Positions 36,045-46,574 are shown, counted from the stretch's first letter. The stretch is DNA of 64,000 bases from Siphonodentalium dalli (GCA_032622095.1 CP136065.1:96231343-96295342); one strand, 5' to 3'. A program made the numbers and translations. Notes: generated by a model from the sequence alone, not told the origin.

Positions 36045-37060
36045 CATGCATGAAAATGGTCGCATTGGTGATGTTACCAAGAAATCACTTGGTGTACCAA
36101 CGTTTGTTGAACTGAATGCAAGAGCTCATCAACGTAACATTCCTCTGGATGTTCTTCGCGTTGAACATTTCACCCTTTTGTTGATGGCATTTGCACTTTC
36201 TTGAACCATACCACCCAACGTGAGTATGACATATCAACCAACTATCAAAGGTATCGCCTTTAAGACTACACCCCAGTCTTGGTGGGGCTTATACAGCAGT
36301 AGCCAATGGCATACTCCTGGTCCAGTTGTTTAAGAACGGCTTCCAAACGGATGGGAACATACAATCTTAGCATACAAGGAAAGCAAAGCCACACATGAGA
36401 TCCTGTCTGAATCTAAAACATAACAAAATAAGGGGCGGTGCAGCCATGGTCCAATTTCATTTCCACTATCATGACACATACCCACAAACGAGCACCGTGT
36501 GTATTGTTATCATCTGCTTGGGTCTGTTCGGTGAGACGATTGCTGGACGCCAACAAGCTTGTTCTTATGATCAAGTTCAAGGAGTTTGGGTATATTATGC
36601 ATTATGGTCTTCTACGCCTTAGCAGAAATGCATCCGTCAAATGTCGGGCTTTCAACATAATTTCATTCGAAGCCATATACAGAAGTTGTCCGGGAACGTC
36701 AGTGCATTAGATGAGTATGTGAATTGATGAACCATGTATTGAGAAGTGGCTATTTGGGAAGATCACCAGGGTGTACACGTTGTTATCCCCATTAGGTCAC
36801 CAAAGCTGACAATACGCAGATAGATAGGTCCTTCTGAAAGCTAGTATATACGCATCGGCCGAATACCTTTATAGTGTATCGCACAAGATGACACATATAC
36901 CCCATATGTAGCATCTGAATTATACCATAAGCTATACCACGAATGAAGCTCGCTAAGAATTCCAAGCTTTCGAAACCAACACGTGAGCTGGACACCGGCA
37001 TATGTATTGTTTGAAACATTCCGAGTAGTGGCACACTCCTACAAAGAAGAGTAGTGAACT
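36045..37060 (+). pseudogene. Protein remnant in the right inner arm of the palindrome
   Basis: From an ATG near the centre the plus strand reads MHENGRIGDVTKKSLGVPTF and continues about 50 codons, then is broken by a frameshift and several stops. Later pieces (FKNGFQTDG, THKRAPCVLL) match the left-arm remnant. The two remnants diverge from the centre. The family is not recognised; a gene captured by a transposon or a viral-type gene are both possible. Confidence 0.4.
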
Positions 37061-38590
37061 GTTGTTGTGAGTGAGATAGATTAATCTGATGAAGAGACGG
37101 AAACGAGTCTAGATAATGCTGAATGTGGCAATTCAGAATAAGCTCAGGTACTGTTGTTTTGATTCTTGGAAGTCATAATATGACTATTCGGCGCACCTAT
37201 ATACGGTTACGGCCAGTATGAGCCCTTAGTGGAGAATTGATTTTGAAATGCCACATTGCGATTGTGGGTTTTCATCCTTCCAAAAGGCTACGACTTACAT
37301 TGGAACTAATACATGGCTTATATTATGTACCGTTTCGTTTATACAAATCAATATTATGACAAAAAGTGGAAATTAGTATGTGATAATATCGGCTTCTTTT
37401 CAATTTCTGCCCGCCAGTTTGGCCGCCATATTGACTGTGGGTATCACTTGCCAAACCCTAATGGATAATTCATACATATCAACATGTAATGGTGAGTAGA
37501 AATCGCGAAACAATAACGCCCATCCTAAGAAAGTAAAGGAATGTAGGCGTGTTTTCAAATTTCGGTCGCCATTTTGGCCGCCATCTTTGATTTGGAAAAC
37601 CATTTCTTGCATGAGATGTAAGGTAAATACTTCACCTCAGTATTTCCAACTCAACTGTACGCATGGATGGAGTTGTCTCGACAATAATGCTTAATGATGT
37701 GAATATGAGGGAATTTCGGTGATTTTTCAAAATCTGTCCGCCATTGTGGGCGCCATTTTGGATTAGGGGGACTTTTATTTGGATATGATACAAGGAAAGT
37801 TCTTCGCCTAAGTGTTCCCAACTTACAATAGTAAGCAGGTGTGGAGTTATCATGACAATAATGCTCACTGATGTTAAAATCAGCGATTTTCGGCGATTGT
37901 TTATTTCTGGTGGCCATTTTGGCCGCCATCTACGATTTGGGTAAATATTCCTCAACTCAGGTATAAGAGGAATCCTAGCTCGAGTATCTCCTGCAAATAT
38001 ATATGCATGGGTGTTGTTATAATAGCAATAACAATCATTGATTCGAAACATAACATCGCGTTATTAACGGAGATTCGGCTTTGACCTATGATACCGGCAT
38101 TTGGGAAAACGTGATATCGGACAAAAATATCCCGCAATGAATGCATATTATGGTCCCCATGTGTTCGCCAATGACTCCTCTATATGATAAATGTATAATA
38201 TGACGCAAAAATTGTAAAATTTTCCCACAGAGACAAACGAAAGGTGGTAACATGTCAGAAAAATAGCATATTTTCACATTTCGGCGGCCATCTTGGATTC
38301 TGGTGTCGGATTTTTGGCTACTTTGTAAGGGTTGTATATTAGCATAACGAATCGAGCGGAAAACAAGACCGCATGTGCTATCATCTTTACTATAATGGCG
38401 ATCAAAGAGACCTGGTGCATTTAAAAAAAATGGCCGCCATGATGGACGACATCTTGTCTGGAGTCTCTGCGGCCACTTTTTTTTCTTGTTAACAAGTGAA
38501 CAAAATTAGAGGAGACCTTAAGGAAGAAAATTAGTGGGGTGAAGTTAAGTCCTGGGGGGGTGCAGAGGTTGACCAATATCTCCTGGACTA

Positions 38591-38633
38591 TATGTGTTGA
38601 TACAAAAATCGGACTTGGCACTGAAAGGGTTAA
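38591..38633. mobile_element. Right tip of a TTAA-type MITE flanking the palindrome
   Basis: TGTTGATACAAAAATCGGAC and GGCACTGAAAGGGTTAA match the right end of the element at 2773-3012. The palindrome therefore inserted into an older copy. A CCCTTTAAGAG end at about 33521 may be its left tip. Confidence 0.65.
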
Positions 38634-38968
38634 AACACCACAGTCTTCATTTGAGTGTCAAGGACAAATGCAGACTGATCTTCCAAAACTCTGGCAGTGT
38701 CACCCCAGCCATACATGTATGTTGCTATGTACTACTACCACTAGTACAGTAATAATACACTAGTCTATATATTATTATTATTATATTAACATGGAAATGA
38801 TTCAAAAGAATAGCGATATCAATTTGATTTGTGAAATTAAAATAAAATTCACAACTCTTGAGAGAAAGCAGGTGTACAAGAAATTAATTTTAATCATAGT
38901 ACACTAGCAGTTAGCGTAAATCATGCAAACTGAACAAGGCGAGTGCATGATAAGAAAACAAAACAAAC

Positions 38969-39124
38969 CTTGCAAGATGCATCAAAGTTTGCTGGAGTTT
39001 TGAGTGAACTGGCTCTCTGTAGAGAATCTCTCCTCTCTTCGAAAGAATTACTGTCGTGAACTTTTCGGCTTTTCGACGTATGGACTTTCGCCGATGCACT
39101 TCTTGAAAGACTGTTGGTCGCCAT
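38969..39124 (-). CDS. rab26: Rab26 proximal first exon (long N terminus), candidate
   Basis: The minus strand has an in-frame TAA, then ATG opening MATNSLSRSASAKVHTSKSR and running 52 codons to FDASCK at a CAAG-GTTTGT donor. It ends in phase 0, so it joins exactly to VMLIGDSG of the P-loop exon. The result, [14 protein letters not shown], parallels FYDVAFKVMLVGDSG of RAB26, and a Ser/Lys/Arg-rich variable N terminus is usual for Rab26. An exon copy at 31013-31333 is broken, while this one is open. The intron to the next exon is 13 kb and holds the giant palindrome. Function is inferred from phase and fit only. Confidence 0.68.
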
Positions 39125-39294
39125 TTGTCTAAATTCCCACAAGAATTATCATACTTTGAGCGTAAAGTGAAATCGCCATTCGATAAAGCTCCTAATGTTA
39201 TCACATTTATCGATCAGCTCATAACTGTGTCAACCCGCGCCGTTCCCACCCACACAATTGACAAGTATTCCACCTTTTGAAGGTTACCCACTTG

Positions 39295-39302
39295 TGACGT
39301 CA
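39295..39302. promoter_or_regulatory. Consensus CRE upstream of the proximal first exon
   Basis: A perfect TGACGTCA lies 171 bp upstream of the proposed ATG at 39124. CREB/ATF proteins bind this palindrome. The same octamer occurs elsewhere in the window, so its role here is a suggestion. Confidence 0.35.
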
Positions 39303-40860
39303 CATTGAGAGGTTCCATACGGGTTCAAACACCTGTTGATTCAGACAGTCTTTGGTGCGGTTGTTTTCTAAATTTGTTTTTCGACCTCTATGCCCCCCAA
39401 CAATAATGTACTGTATGGAACGCCAAAATGATTTAGTTACGGTACTTTGATGTGACTAATTATGCCACGGCACCTGGTGAATGATCTTTAGCAATGAAAA
39501 TCATAAGTAAACTGTAGATATTCGTTCGCATATATATAGGTGATGCATGACTGTGTATAATATATAGTGTAATGTGTTTAAATGGCCAACGCAACTCTAT
39601 GTATATGCATGTATACATGTACGTTTATATAGGCATAATATTATATGTACGGTACTCATTATACTGAGTAGTACGTGATCGACCGTTGCGATATATGCAC
39701 ATGCTGTAATTAAGTTTGCAAACGTCGGAAATGTAAGCTACCATGCAATAATAAAATGTTATACATGTATGCTGGGCAAACAGGCTACCGTACATAACAT
39801 AACCTATTGGATTATTGGAAAGCTGAGTTCGGGGTGATGGTTGGGGGTCATAATAAATGGGAGTCACATATTATTTTTGCTCTTGTCGTGCACATTGCAA
39901 CCATCATGTATCGGTTTAATCGCATGTAGGCCTATGATCGGAATTTCCCCAAACGGTTATTTCTGGTATACTCGTCGCATCAGTGCTATAAGCTTTGTCG
40001 TAAAGTTCTCACATTTTCTACTTTCCGAGAAAATGAAGGTTCAAGTTTTCTGACAACATTTCTCATAATGTTGACAAAGCATGACGTATTGTTGTATTTA
40101 TCCCAATGAAAACTGACATTAGCTGTCCATTGAACCACATTTTTTTTTCTGTTTACTCCCTCGTTTTCTTTTAAAAAGCAATAACTTGTTTGGAGATATG
40201 ACCTTTTGCGTACGCCAAATACGATTGATTTCCGTGCTATAATTAGGGAAGTTGTGCTAATAAATACAGATTAAGCTAAATATGGTGGCAATAGCATGTC
40301 TATGAACTAAAAAAGTGCCTATTCTACATTATATGAATATTCACTCATGTGCATCATCATACAGAAATTTGTGGAACAATCACAAAATTGTCATCACACT
40401 TTCACTGCAAGTCTTGCATGAACTTTGAGGCCTGCATGGATTATGTTGGCCTCGCACACAGTGTCAGAAAACTGTTGGCGATGAACAGCCATAATTGAGG
40501 ATAATTATATGGGGTATAACCGGAGAAGCCGGTCCCATGCGAACTAGGAGAAGACAGTAACACCCGAGACAGTCTCGAATGCTACTTGAAGTCGAGTCGG
40601 CCGTTAGAAATCGGCCTCATATATTCAGGCCTATAGATGAAGTGGAACCTTCATTTGATTGACGATATAGCGTTATAGGTACCATTATAGTTCAAGACAG
40701 GCCTGGTTTCTCTAGAGATCAGAGGCTAGGACTATATATATTTGCATTAAAAAATCATGACATCGACTGACACAAAGAGCTAGGTTATATACTATGAACT
40801 ATAAGTATATTTTTAAAGCTTTATTGTCGTATTTTATCGTATCGATAACCATAAATAAAT
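39303..40860. other. Nothing recognised
   Basis: No exon, RNA gene or repeat family could be supported. The first few hundred bases may hold the promoter of the proximal Rab26 exon. Confidence 0.4.
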
Positions 40861-40863
40861 AGG

Positions 40864-41276
40864 AGGCCCCCACCCCCACCCCCATGGAATACGGAATACC
40901 ACTTAACACAGAGGGTGGAATACGGAATACCAATTAACAGCCATATGGAATACGGAGTATACCAGTTAAGATCAGATAAGATAATTTATTGATGATAAAA
41001 TGATCTAAAAGTAATAAAAGTATACATTGGAATAGTCTATTTTCAACTGGAGGGGTGTTCGTGAAAATGAAGCAGACGAGAAATTTTTTAATTTCAGAAT
41101 TAGTTTGATTTACTGAGGGAAATGTTCAGATAATATGTTTTTTGGAAGGTCGGCGTGCGAATACCGGTATTTTTGGAATACCGAATACCTCCTAACAGAG
41201 GGGTCGGAATACGGCGTACCTCATAACAGGGCATGGAATACGGCGTACGAAAGGGGGGGGTGGGGGCCTCAAATAT
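40864..41276. repeat. GGAATACGG direct-repeat cluster between C-rich and G-rich ends
   Basis: The left edge is GGCCCCCACCCCCACCCCC, the right edge GGGGGGGGTGGGGGCC. Between them about eight units read TGGAATACGGAATACC with a CACTTAACAGA-like spacer. A fragment of a family D element (about 41015-41135: TATACATTGGAATAGTCTAT, GGAGGGGTGTTC) interrupts the cluster. Confidence 0.65.
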
Positions 41277-41743
41277 ATGGGACCGACTGCTCTTGTGTTT
41301 ATAATTCTGGTACTAGCTACACTCGATATTTAATAAAGTACGAATGTTATGTACAATATAGGCCTATATAACACTAAGTCTTTCTGGTTGTCTTACTGAC
41401 ATGCATATCTTATATTTTTTTTCGTACTCAATTTGTATAACAAGACTGCATTTTGTTATTTTATATTGCACCCAAACATACTATATAAATAACTTCGAAA
41501 TAACCCAACTAATCGATCATGGTTTGCCGAGGAGAATAGGGTTACCTCTCTTGAACCGCTGTACACAGAGTCAATCTCCATGCAGCGCCCTCTCCGTTAT
41601 CATTGCGAGCATTAACAAATGCATATAGTCCTTCAGCCAATAGCCGAAAATGAGCCTGTCGGTACAAACTGGCAGGCAAATTCTAAATTTTATAGTTTAA
41701 TATCTCAGCTATGCATGATAGCAATGTCAACTCACATGTTCCA

Positions 41744-41810
41744 TGGTGCGACAACCCCGTGCACCACGAATATCCACCTTAATACTTTGGTGCATGGGGT
41801 TGTCGCGCCA
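41744..41810. repeat. GC-rich 67-bp hairpin
   Basis: 23-nt arms starting TGGTGCGACAACCCC pair with two mismatches around a 21-nt loop. It is unusually GC-rich for the area and not part of a family I recognise. Confidence 0.7.
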
Positions 41811-41942
41811 GGGGATCTGTGTGTTAACTTACTCGGTAGTTTTCTATCAGAAAATCGCATTTAAAGTAGCATATCATTCACACATGAGATCATTGTATTG
41901 TCATTGTAGCGGCGTGTCTTTGATCACACTCACAAAAATCGG

Positions 41943-42605
41943 AGTCCGTATAGCTACTATATAGTAGCTAGTGTAGCTATAGTACCTATATGTGTAACAC
42001 CTATAGCTTATTGGTGTGATATATTAGCTATACCGTCTTTAGTGCCTATCGTGGAACCGCTATATCGCATTCAAGATAAACCAAATTACCCCTGTTATTT
42101 GAGAGAAGCTCACGACAGACTACGAGGAATTTATTTTCAAGAAGCCATTGTTATAATTCATTATAATCGACTAATCGTTGTATGAATTACTCTGGATCAA
42201 CCGAATTAGAGGTGTTGTGAAAAGTAAACGCAGGAATCTAAGAAGACAAGACAAGTAAGATGGACGCGTCGCCATGTTCCGCCGAGTCAACCGACTCCGT
42301 TGGCGTTGAACTTTGTTCGACTTCGTCGACTTCGGAATGGAAGGAAAATTATGTTGTCAACAGTTACTGGCACTATAGTTAGGTATTATATAGTGCCCAT
42401 GAAGGTGCTATATAATACCTAACTTATGTGCTAAATAGTATATACTTTTAATAGGTACTATATAGTAGCTAATTAGGTACTATATAATACCCACTTTGGT
42501 ACTTTATAGTAACTATATCATATAGGTACTATATAGTACCTAAAGTTAGGCACTAACCCAGTGGCAAGGATAGTACCTACTATATAGGTACTGTATTGGA
42601 GCTAT
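41943..42605. repeat. TATATAGTACC palindrome-rich arrays around a non-repeat block
   Basis: Two clusters (41943-42060, 42365-42605) consist of imperfect repeats of TAGGTACTATATAGTACCTA-like self-complementary words. The block between them (about 42061-42364) is CpG-rich for the window and has a 40-codon frame starting MDASPCSAESTDSVG at 42260. Confidence 0.6.
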
Positions 42606-43802
42606 ATTTTTAAGAGTGCAGAGTGTAAACGGACACCAATACTAAGGCAGAAGCACTGATAATCGTAAACGTGAACGTTGAACGTGAATCCCCTATGGAA
42701 GGATAAAATAACACATAATAATATACACTATTTAGATGGGATTTATTCCAGTAAAACTACCGAATTGAAATTGCTATCAACCATAGTTGGACTACATATT
42801 TAGTACCCTTACAGGTGATATATGTCACAATTTGCCCGCCGATTTGGTACCGGCGAGATACATGAGCTGAATGACTAATATATCCGTTGCGTTATTTGTT
42901 CGATGTTATCAAGTTCCCCATCAGAACAGGTCAGAACATCAAAAAGTTTTCCCGTATAGATATCATGAAATGAACTATATAAGCTGCACACTATAGACGA
43001 GCATCGCTGATCCAACAAAGGCAATGTATACCAACCCGACTAGCATCATGAACTTTATATACAAACAACAGAAGTTTTAAATAATTGAAAGTCTGAACAA
43101 TTAAAGATGCTTTATACTTTCCTGGTACCACAAGGAAACAATAACAACAATGGCAACAGCAATATCAACACCAAAAAAAACGTTCGAAACTCGGTTTGGT
43201 CACGTATGCACTCTTGTTCCCGAACAAACATATGTGGTGCCAGAAATATTTTACCTAAAGTGTTCTAAAAGAATTATTTCAATTAAAAAAAACTGACCAT
43301 CAATGTACTAAACTCCACTTCTGTTCCAGTTAGACAGAAAGGGTCAGGTATATATATATTTAGTGGGGCATCATAAAGGGTCAGGTACATATACTACAAA
43401 TCGGGCGGCTGGTTCGATTGAGGCAAGGACCAGTCTAATGTGCGAAATTAGGCGAAGTTTCTACTGAGTTCATGGAAGTATAAGTTTTAATAACATACTT
43501 TCGTCTCAAAGTTGATATAATTGCTTAACGAATGGAAATTGCTATCTAGCTGTCGTTTGACATAATTTATGTGAGTCTCATGTCTGTATAATTGCGCACA
43601 ATCAATGTCTCGCGTTCAATATGGACTGGTTCCTGGTCAAAAATGTGCAAAAAAACCTGAAAACGTAGTAACCTGATCCCTCTAGCCCCAGTTAGTCGAA
43701 AATATTATTTGGACAAAAATTATCTCCTACTGTCAGGAGCTCCTGGTGATTGGACTATCTGACTCAGAAGTTTGCACCCCTGGATCGATATATACAGAAA
43801 GT
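42606..43802. other. Nothing recognised
   Basis: AT-rich sequence without supportable features. A short stretch GGGTCAGGTA is duplicated near 43340-43390. Confidence 0.4.
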
Positions 43803-44346
43803 TCTGGGAAGAGGTTCACCAACATATAATTATATAGCCTGTGAATTAAATATATTAAAGGTAAGAGATTCACCAACATTATATAGCTTGTGAATTAATA
43901 TATTAAAGGTAAGAGATTCACCAACATTATATAGCTTGTGAATTAATATATTAAAGGTAAGAGATTCGCCAACATTATATAGCCTGTGAATTAAATATAT
44001 TAAAGGTAAGAGATTCGCCAACATTATATAGCTTGTGAATTAATATATTAAAGGTAAGAGATTCGCCAACATTATATAGCTTGTGAATTAATATATTAAA
44101 GGTAAGAGATTCGCCAACATTATATAGCCTGTGAATTAATATATTAAAGGTAAGAGATTCGCCAACATTATATAGCTTGTGAATTAATATATTAAAGATA
44201 AGAGATTCGCCAACATTATATAGCTTGTGAATTAATATATTAAAGGTAAGAGATTCGCCAACATTATATAGCTTGTGAATTAATATATTAAAGGTAAGAG
44301 ATTCGCCAACATTATATAACCTGTGAATTAATATATTAAAGGTAAG
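43803..44346. repeat. 48-bp tandem array (~11 units)
   Basis: The unit is GGTAAGAGATTCGCCAACAT then TATATAGCTTGTGAATTAAT and ATATTAAA. Units differ by single bases, and a few are 49 bp. On the minus strand a 48-nt unit gives an open 16-residue repeat (LIHKLYNVGESLTFNI), broken by the 49-nt units. On the plus strand almost every unit has AAAG-GTAAGAG. Confidence 0.9.
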
Positions 44347-44784
44347 CTCACGTGTGTGGTTAGTCTAAACATGGACAGGGGGTGTGTGTCACACATCCCA
44401 AAAATTTCAACAGTTCGAAATATCATGCCTGGCACAACATTATTTAGAAATTTTGCACAACATATCATACATGTTTAAATTGTACTCAGTGTTGATATTC
44501 AAACTATGTAATTGGTGGGAATTGCTTGTTTTTTGACCAATATTATCTGCTTTTGTTCTGAATTGGCAATCAGTCGAAAATTTCCAATTTTAGGGGGTGT
44601 CAGGATGGAAAGTCGGTTCAAACTCAATGGGGGTGCAAATATAATTTCGCAAACTTGGGATTTGGGTCTGATTCAAGGGGGGGGGGGGGGTGCAGTTGAA
44701 AATTGCAAGGTGGGCACACCAACGGAGAGCCTCTAGCCACGGCCCTGAGAGCCTCCGTGAACTACCTTTCGTATAGAACATCAC

Positions 44785-44829
44785 CTTGGCAACAGTCTCA
44801 TCCTGAATAGCATCGAATACGTCATCCAT
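44785..44829 (-). CDS. rab26: Rab26 distal first exon (short N terminus), candidate
   Basis: The minus strand reads TAA directly followed by ATG, then MDDVFDAIQDETVAK, 15 codons, to a CAAG-GTGATG donor in phase 0. Joined to the P-loop exon it gives [14 protein letters not shown], a short acidic N terminus. Human RAB37 also has alternative N termini from different first exons. Read-through of the donor gives VMFYTKG, so the intron starts with the same GTGATGTT as the next exon. The intron would be 18.8 kb. No Rab-specific residues are within this exon, so the call rests on phase, start context and fit. Confidence 0.5.
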
Positions 44830-44960
44830 TTAAAGCTCGTACAGCAGTGACCGTAAATTCGCGGTAATCCAATAGAACCAAAAATGGCGAAGAAGATATA
44901 TGCATGTAGTTCCAACATCTACATTGGAGAATATAACGCGACGCACGCGCGTAAACCGAT
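44830..44960 (-). promoter_or_regulatory. Possible distal Rab26 promoter region
   Basis: Upstream of the distal ATG on the minus strand lie an ATTGG (CCAAT) box at about 44864, a CGCCATTTT site at about 44884 and a CpG cluster GCGCGTGCGTCGCG at about 44940. No clear TATA box. This is suggestive only. Confidence 0.25.
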
Positions 44961-46570
44961 AATTTAAAGGTGTCAATTGAAACCGTGAGCCTATCCCCGG
45001 TTCACATGTGTTCGTTGGTGCTATTCTTCTGTGCTGTGTTTAGCATATGATGGATTTAGAACCTTTGCGTTAATATGGATAAATACATATATCGACTATT
45101 GCCCCGCGTGCATTGCAACATATTGCATCGATTACGTGGGGGATGTACCACCTGTTGCCGACCATTGATGAATCTCAGAGTAAAACTCGGTTGATAAATC
45201 GAACAGAACCTAGTAAACTCCGAACGTGAATTGATGAATTCATAATTGGCGTGAATCACAACATCAATATCCATGCCTTGGTAAACTGATTTTCGGCAGG
45301 GGTGACAGAGCATGCGCGTGCTGGGAGTCATACCTCTCCTTGTTCCGACTGATATCTGTGGATCTTCATGATTTATTGAGAAAATATACCATTTTGAATG
45401 CTGTGCCCCAATATCAGTACAATACTGCCGCCATGCAATTCCTGATGTTATGACGCGATATGCAGTCTGTTCGAGTTGGTAGTCCTCTTGAATATAATTC
45501 AAGTTGAATATATCTGAGGAGATGGCTCTATATAAGCATCTAATGCTTGTTTCTAAATCCTCTTGCTCCCCAAGTCTCTATATATCATACTTGTGTCATG
45601 TTAACAAATTATATGTTATTGGGAAGAAATAAATATTGCTTAAACCAATTAAGTTAAATATAATGTCGCCAAATTAACCCCATTCTGATCGCGAACTGAT
45701 AACTTTAGTTTTACAATGTGGATTCACCAACAATGCCCGCTGCTCAGTGAACAATGTGAATGGAGCGCATTGTGGTTGGCAATGCGCATCAAATACGTCA
45801 TCGTGCAGACAGGAGTAGCGTAGTTGAGTGCAACCACAAGCGAAAGAGCCGACGTTGATTAATATGAAATTGATTGGGTGCTATATATAGCTGTTCAGAC
45901 TAACCACAATAATATAAAACGTACTGTAATTGCCATAAATAATCTGGTAAATGTCCTTTCTTGTGAGTGGATTAATTTTAACGGGCGTTTTCTAACACAG
46001 CAACACATTGAGTTGTAATGTTAGTGCAGTTTTCAGAATTTTCCGACTATTTTGTCGCATAAAATCAATAAAAATACAATGAGAAACTGGATATGATTTT
46101 TTAAATTCTGGAAGAAGTATATATATAATGCCCCTGATATAACTTTAAAAATTTAGGCAAATACTACTAAAGATAACAAAGTTAATAATAGTTTTATAGA
46201 CCCACTCTGAATCTCACATAGTAAATGCATGCGACTCGAGCCACGTAGTCTTTGTTTTGATAGAATCCATCCCATGATGCACGAAACAGTCAAAAAAAAT
46301 TATCCGTAAAATGGTCTATAGCATCAATGGCAATCAGGGAAATGTCAACATGGTCTCCTTGGAGGGGGTTCTGACACCTGACCCCTCATCTTTGGTGTGA
46401 AATTGGAATATATTTTCCATCTGTTTGATATTTCCAACCAATCAACCCCATGTGATTTGAAATTTCTAACAGATTTTGTGATTTTATGCGTTTCTGTATT
46501 TTTATAACGTCTCACTTATATTTCAACTTCTTTTGTTGATGTCCATAATTATGTCTTATATTTGCAATTA
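44961..46570. other. Upstream flank, nothing recognised
   Basis: Contains a 148-codon minus-strand frame (45056-45502) without recognisable motifs or splice context. No repeat family was identified. Confidence 0.35.
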
Positions 46571-46574
46571 TATT

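Larger units (their letters stand above)
33595..38588. mobile_element. Giant palindromic element, ~5 kb
   Basis: The whole stretch is one inverted repeat centred near 36091. The ends read GTCCAGGAGATATTGGTC, with TA on both outer sides. Outer arms (33595 to about 34720, and 37480-38588) match almost base for base. Matching continues inward at falling identity to about 35745 and 36330. The outer arms repeat CAAGATGGCGGCC-type motifs about every 170 bp. No intact transposase frame is present. The TA flank suggests a Tc1/mariner-like insertion, but a foldback or other large inverted-repeat class is possible. Confidence 0.85.

Noticed and set aside
37086-37110. CTGATGA...GAAAC...GTC resembling a hammerhead ribozyme core
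   Set aside because: The segment between CTGATGA and GAAA cannot form stem II and the flanks do not pair; chance match.
34168-38051. Pairs of identical-looking 139- and 92-codon frames on opposite strands
   Set aside because: They are mirror images created by the palindrome and contain the AAGATGGC repeats; no protein features.
38911-39204. Longer alternative frame over the proximal first exon (97 codons)
   Set aside because: It is in another frame that does not join in phase to the P-loop exon; the MATNSL frame does, and follows an in-frame stop.
45056-45502. 148-codon open frame on the minus strand
   Set aside because: No recognisable domain, no splice signals in a sensible place, composition like the surroundings; such lengths occur by chance in a window of this size.
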